In this document: positions 57,862-64,000 of the stretch, piece after piece
How the letters are laid out: every line of letters begins with the position of its first letter
Position numbering within the stretch: position 1 is the first letter of the stretch
Assembly: GCA_001692895.1 (NCBI GenBank)
Contig: KV748182.1
Location: forward strand, 2,422,341 to 2,486,340
Length of the DNA stretch: 64,000 nucleotides
Direction of reading: 5' to 3'
From: Cenococcum geophilum 1.58
Lineage: Eukaryota > Ascomycota > Dothideomycetes > Gloniales > Gloniaceae
Translations under genes and position numbers: made by a program
Notes under the pieces: model-generated
Database searches by the model: none
Seen by the model: the letters and a program-made list of their open reading frames with translations, nothing else
What the model was told of the DNA's origin: nothing

Positions 57862-60800
57862 ATGCTACTAAAAGCAGCCACTATAACGCCATTAACGGCG
57901 GCAACTACTTTAAGGTTAGGTAATACTAATATGGCAGATACTAACTTATAGCAACCTATAACGGTCGGACAACTATAAGAGATAGTTAACTAGCTAATAG
58001 AAAATAATACGATATTAGAAAATAGGATTAATGGGATAGGAGTAGCAAAGATTAAATTACTATTAATTAAAAGGTACTCGGAAGAAAGATTAAAACTTAA
58101 AAAATTCCTTATATAAATATACTTTAAGGTTACGCAAAAAGAAGCAAAGCTGCTAATACCTATAGATCGAATAGTATATACAGGACTATTCCTATTAAAA
58201 AGGGCACTTAAGTAGTTTAAGCCTTACCTTACGGAAATATAAGCGAATAGAATGACGACCACTAATTAAGAAGTATAGTTTATGTTTATAAGCTAGGAAG
58301 GGTTTATAGAGTAACTTATGTAGATATTTAGAGACCTAGAGGTAGTAACTATAGCGGAAAGAAAACTTTAAGATATTATGTAACAAACCTTAGCGATTAA
58401 GTATATAATATAGTTCCAGACATTAGTAACGTAAGTTAAGTAGAATAATAAGGCGCTTATGGTACAGTATAAATAAGGACTTAAGGCTAAAGTCTAGGAC
58501 GTAATTATTTTAATAGAAGATACAGAAACCCTACGGGAACTAATAGATTAAGTAATTAAGATTAACAATTAGATCTACTAAAGGGAATAGGCTAAGAAAG
58601 GTTAGGATAGAGTTCTATAGTTATATAAGGCGTAAAGTATATAACAACTAAAGCTAAGTTAGAAATTATAGTATAGCGTAAAGCTAATAGACCTAAGTGG
58701 TACTAAAGAATTTAAAAGATAAAATAAGAAATTATGGAAACCTAGAGGGTAAGGATTAAGTAATTAGAGACCTAAGAAGTAGAGGCTAAACTAGAGATCT
58801 TAGCAGTAGAAGACGTTTAGGCGGACTCTATAGTAAGAAAAATAGTTTAAAGAGGGAGCTTATATAAATTGTAGAAAATAGGGTTATTATATTAAAGACT
58901 ATAGAAGTGGTTAGAGCTACTATATAGTAAAAGGAATAAGACTAATAGACGATATATACGTATAAAGGGATAATAATATACTGCGAGGAACAAAAGAGTG
59001 TTTAATTAAAAGTTTTGCGTTTTATTATAATAACGTATGCCAAATTTATAAGGACGCTAAGTATGGCGTAAGCTATTAGCTATAGGAGCTATACTTAGCA
59101 GAATATAGAGGAACCAACGAACTAGTTCGCAGATCGGATATTAAAGATAATAAATTTAATATAGGCGAAATATTCTGTGACAATAAGGTAATAAAGGCAG
59201 CTTACTAGGAGTATATAGACCTTAGAGATATTATATAAGAGGTAGAGGATAATTCCACTATAGAACAGGGAATATTAGTAGGGATTAAGGCCCTACTAGA
59301 TATAATATCTATCGCTTTATAAGATATAAGAGAAGTAGGGCAGTAAACCACTTCGGCACTTAATAAAGGCAAAAGGCCAAAGGCTTAAGATTCTTAAGAT
59401 AAGATAAGAGATAACCAAGATTCTTAAAATAAGATAAGGTAAGCTTAAAGACCTATAATAGATAATAACCAATAGAGCAGAGCAACGGCTTAGTTTAGTA
59501 ATATACAAATAAGCTTAGGACGAAGTTTCCTTAAGGTATAAGATTCTTAAGACAAGATAAGTAAGATTTAAGACTCTTAAGATAAGATAAGAACACTAGT
59601 AAAGCCTAGTTAGACTAAGGCTAGAGCTAAGCTTAAGATAGAAGTAAGCTTAGGATTAAAAATCCTATAGGACTAAGATTTTAGTAATAGAATAAGGACT
59701 ATTAAAGAAATTGCGAGTAAGACTTAGCAATAGGATCAAAATGTTAATACTAAAATTAAGAAGTAAGAAGACTTTAAGGATCTATTTATAAGACGCAAAC
59801 TAAAGGAAACTATAGAAGAATTTAGATAAAGGATTATCGTATAGTAAGAACAGAAACTAAATAAGAGATCTAGTATATTAGGTCGTATAAGGGACAGAGC
59901 ACTAGTACGAAAAATCACTAATAGGTTTAGGGTAGGTATACTAAGAGCTAAGTGGCTTATTAAACTAGAAAACGAAGAGGATCTAGGGATCCCTACTAGG
60001 TTTAAAGGACGACATACTAAAGGCTATTACAACGTAGTAATAAGAAGATACTTTCTTACAGACAAGCCGTATACACTCTAATAGCTATACTAAAAGTAGT
60101 ATAGGCAGCGACATAATAATAAGTAGGAAGATTTTTATATGTAGTTGGATGAATAAGTTATCTAAGACTACCCTATTATAGAGAAGGCTATAACTTATAT
60201 TAAAGGAGCCTTAATTATAACGTTAAAAGATCTAGAGGAATAATTAGAGGACTAGAGAAGTAAAAGGCGTATTTTAGTACCTGCAAACAAAGTTATAATA
60301 TTTAGATTAGCATAATAGAGGTTTAAACTTAAAAATAAAGATAAGTTAAGAGTTAACCTAAAGCACCTAGCGCACTATACGCTATTATAAATTATATATA
60401 TAGATGATATATATAAGATATATAAAAATCCAAAGGAAAAGAATTGGAAATACCCTATAAGGATATATTGGGCGCTAGAGGAGCGATAGTATAGGAATAC
60501 TAAATATATATATAGATGGTATTTAGCAGAAGTTTAAGAGCTAGGGGACTTAATACTTTAACTAAAAAGATTCCTTACGGAAGAATGCTTAGATAGATAA
60601 TAGTAGTAGAAATACTTAGAGAATACGTATCTATAGTATATAGAGGATAAAAAGCGAACTAGGTATTAGCTAAAGAATAAGCTAAGTATAATAGGATTAA
60701 ATAGCTAATAGTTAGGAAAAGTAGAGGCCTATAGGACCAGAGGGACCTAATAGTAGAGCCTTAGACCCTTAAAGGAATTTAAGAACAACACCTAAATTTA

Positions 60801-63800
60801 TAAGTTAAATAGTAAGATTAGCAGTTTAAAGTGCTAATAAATAGTAGAGTAACGCGGAACCATATCTTACTAGTAGTAGTTAAGAGAATAGGATTACCTC
60901 ACAGATAGAAGGAATAACTTTACCTATTAGTTATAATTTTAGGAGATCTAATAGCCTACAGAGGAGGGATTATTAACCTTAAAATAGGACCTATTTAGAT
61001 AATTATTAAAGGAAGATAAATTAAGATATCTTTTAATATCCTACTATTAGAACGGGATAAGGTAGTATTAGGAATGCCTTAGTTATAGAAATATAATCTA
61101 AAGATTAATTAGATTACAGGTTAGGTTAATATTAGAAATATTTAATGCTATAAAGTGCGATAGTAAACCAAGTTGGTATAGTACTAAGTTAGAGCAATAT
61201 ATAAAGAGACTAAGCGAGGCTTAAGTTATATACTAAAGAGATACTATAAGTATAGTAAAAGGCTATAGAGCCTAGAAGGTGAAAAGCTAGCAGATTATAT
61301 AGTATAGGACTATAAGATAGAGTTAGAACTAGGAATAAGTCTAAGGTTCTTTCTAACCTATAAGCTTACTAAAGAAGAGCTAAGAGCACTTAAAGAGTTT
61401 ATCTAAAAAAACCCCTATAAAAGGGATATATTAGACCATCGCAATTATTAGCGGGTTATTTAGTACTATTCGTACTAAAGAAGAATGGAAAACTTAGGTT
61501 ATGTATTAACTACAGGCAGTTAAATAGCATTACTTAAAAGGATAGGTACCCTTTACCCTTAATTAGCAAAATCTAGGATTAGATAGGTAATGCGTAAATC
61601 TTTATAAAGATAGATCTAAGATAGGTGTACCATTAAATTAAAATTAAGGAAGGAGATGAATAGAAGGTAGCCTTTAGGTTAAGGAAAGGACTATATAAAC
61701 TATTAGTTATATAATTCGGATTAACGAATACACTGGTAATATTTTAAAAACGAATTAATAGCGTATTAGGAGAATACCTTAATGAGTTTATTATGGCATA
61801 CCTTAATAATATTATTATCTACTTAATAACTAAGGAAGAACACGGGGAATATATTAAATAGGTTTTAAAGAGACTATAAGAAGAATAGATGCTAGTAGTA
61901 ATTAAGAAATACGAGTTCTTTATAAGGAAGAACAATTTCGTTAAATTTATTATTAAACTAGGTTATATTAGTATAGACCTAAAGAAGATTAAAGCTATAG
62001 TAAGTTGGTAAGAACTAGAGAATATAACGCAGTTAAGGTTATTTTTAAGGTTTTGCAACTACTACAGAAGGTTTATAGTATAATAGTTAAAGAATATTAA
62101 ACCATTTACTAGGCTTATAAAGAAAGAAAAACTATAGGTATAGGGAGACGAATAGAAGAAGTTATTTAAAGAACTTAAGGAGTTATTTACCTAAGAGCTA
62201 ATCCTTAAGATTTATTAACTAGGACTAAATATAGTTGTAGAAACAGATATATTAGACTATATACTAGGAGTATATTTGCTATAAAAGTATAAGGACGCAT
62301 AACACCTAGTATTATACTATAGCCAGAAGATAACACCACTAGAGTTAAACTATGACGTCTATAATAAGGAGTTATTAGGTATAATTACAGCACTTAAGAA
62401 ATAGAGAGCATTCTTATAAGGCGTAGAGAAACTATTTATAGTTAAGATAGATTATAAGAACCTAATAGGGTTCCTAATAATAAAAGAACTTAATTAAAGA
62501 CAAGTTAGATAGGTGGAGATGCTTATAAAATACTATTTTAAGATTTAGTATACTAAGGGAACTAAAAACATAAGAGTAGATGCACTTAGTAGAAAGGCTA
62601 AACTATAGAATAATAAAAAGCTATTAGGAGTAATGCTACGCAGAGATAAGGACGGATAGATTAGATATAATCACCCCAAGCTAATAGCAACTTAAGAGGA
62701 TAACGAACTAGAAAAAGTCTATAAGACACTAAAGAGCTTTTAGGTATAAAGAATTCTAAAGGTATAGCTAGAAGATCTATAAATGGATATATACGAAAAT
62801 TAAGAAGTAAAGTATATCCTAAAAAGCATAGTAGAGCATTTTATAGAAGATTTCTATAAGGGAATAATATAAGGACATAATAGAGCGATAGGCTTAGTAT
62901 TAAGACTTTAGAAAGAATACATTATTAACAAAATTTAAAATATTATAAGAAAAGTAATAAAAGAGTGTCTAAATTACTAAAGGAATAAATTAATAAGGCA
63001 TAAGCTATATAGAGGGCTATAACCTATTAAAATACTAGAAAGACTATAGAAGGTCATATTATAGGACTTTATTATTAAGTTATTAAAGTTAAGAGATCCT
63101 ATTACCAAATAAGATTATAACGTAATTTTAGTAATAGTAGATAAGCTTATAAAGTGGGGATACTTTATAGCATGCATAAAAGAAATCTTAGCGGAGGATA
63201 TCGCTAGAATCTATATTAAGGAGGTGTTTATAAGATATAGAGCACTAAGTAAAATTATATCGGATAGAGATCTAAGATTTATAGCAGCATTTTAAAAAGT
63301 ATTTTTAGCAGAGTAAGGAGTTTAGGCAGTAACTTCCACCGCATATTATCCGTAGATAGACGGTTAAATAAAAAGATTAAATTAGACACTAAAACAGTAT
63401 TTAAGGCATTATATCAATTATGTATAGAATAATTGGGTATCGCTATTACTAGTTATATAGTTTATATATAATATAACACCATAAGAAGGAATAGGTATAT
63501 TACTATTTAAGGCAAATTATGGATATAAGCTAAGAATATCATTATTACTATAATAAGTAAAGAAAATAAGTAGTATAGCTAAAGAAAGAATAAAGACGTT
63601 AATAAATCTTTATATAGACCTTATAGAATTAATAAAGAAAGTATAAGAGAGGATAAAAAAGTACTATAATGCTAAGAGATCTAAGGGACCAGATNTTAAN
63701 GAGGGAGATAAAGTGTGGCTACTATACAAAAATTTTAAGAGTTAATAACTAAGTAAGAAGTTAGACTATGTTAGACTAGGACCTTTTAAAATTATCTAAA

Positions 63801-64000
63801 GAATTTTACTGGTTACGTTTAAGTTAAACCTACCAGCTAAAATAAAGATCTACCCTATATAGTATATTGTAATGCTAGAGCTAGTATACAGGAATATTAA
63901 GCTACTGGTTTATAAAGTAGACATATATAGAGGATAGGAAGAAGATAAATAGTAAGTTTTAAAGATCGTTAGTTATAAGGATATTAACAATAAAATATAG
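57862..64000 (+). pseudogene. Gypsy-3 gag-pol, RIP-inactivated and partial
   Basis: Gag from ATG 57862: MLLKAATITPLTAATTLRLG, ..SWEGFIE*LM*IFRDLEVVT, ..RKL*DIM*QTLAIKYI (58260-58440). Reverse transcriptase at 61370-62080: EFI*KNPYK, then after one extra base [50 protein letters not shown] (about 61800), ..FCNYYRRFIV. RNase H at 62200-62600, integrase to about 63650, and the end of the integrase region (..GDKVWLLYKNFKS) at 63700. Bases 63695 and 63700 are N. Stops at Gln/Trp sites; the single frameshift near 61410 is exceptional in an otherwise substitution-only decay. Confidence 0.82.

Larger units (their letters stand above)
57401..64000 (+). mobile_element. Gypsy LTR retrotransposon (Gypsy-3), runs off the right edge
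   Basis: 5' LTR 57401-57820 (TGTTATAG..), homologous in reverse complement to the Gypsy-1 LTRs. Left target flank TCCTT (57396-57400); the right flank is outside the window. Internal region colinear with Gypsy-1 from gag start (57862) to just before the chromodomain at 64000. Confidence 0.88.

Noticed and set aside
59317..59918. Two ~60-codon minus-strand frames in Gypsy-3
   Set aside because: Antisense to the gag-pol reading frame and without homology.

Overview
The window looks like part of a filamentous ascomycete (Pezizomycotina) genome. The reasons are a five-exon ascomycete-type laccase with 50-75 bp GT..AG introns, a fungal bZIP gene, fungal transposon families (Fot1/pogo, Tad-like LINE, Copia, chromodomain Gypsy), and heavy C-to-T/G-to-A decay of the kind left by repeat-induced point mutation (RIP). 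In the decayed parts CA and TG are scarce, TA is very common and CG survives. Reading frames stay open for hundreds of codons except for TAA/TAG at positions where the families carry Gln or Trp.

Layout. 1-10895 is a decayed left flank: the 3' end of a Copia-like element, an unassigned block, and a Copia element (3035-10895, minus strand) with a 2.2 kb non-autonomous LTR element nested in its reverse transcriptase. 10896-22097 is an island of near-normal composition. It holds an NLR-type N-terminal fragment, a rhodanese pseudogene, a bZIP pseudogene, a two-domain chromate transporter (ChrA/CHR) pseudogene, an inverted-repeat element and one intact gene, a 713-residue laccase on the minus strand (17747-20258). 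22098-64000 is a second transposon graveyard: MITE-like elements, a Fot1/pogo element, a PIF1-type (probably Helitron) helicase, a complete Copia with 166-bp LTRs and a TSD, a LINE interrupted by a complete Gypsy and by a SINE-like retroposon, a second Gypsy fragment, a second LINE, and a third Gypsy running off the right edge.

Insertion order can be read from target-site duplications: LTR element (TSD GTAGG) into Copia-1 (TSD GCTRC); Copia-2 (ATAAC) into helicase-type sequence; Gypsy-1 (TCTAA) and a 1,018-bp retroposon (14-bp TSD) into LINE-A (14-bp TSD); Gypsy-3 into LINE-B, which lies against Gypsy-2.

The most notable points are: (1) the 1,018-bp retroposon shares roughly its last 90 bp with the 3' end of the LINE it sits in, suggesting LINE-driven mobilisation; (2) a 696-bp exact tandem duplication inside an otherwise RIP-mutated Copia polymerase; (3) a laccase that stays open while three neighbouring metabolic or regulatory genes carry RIP-type stop codons; (4) a sharp RIP boundary running through one transposon, where the two LTRs differ by 19 transitions, all mutated on the same copy.
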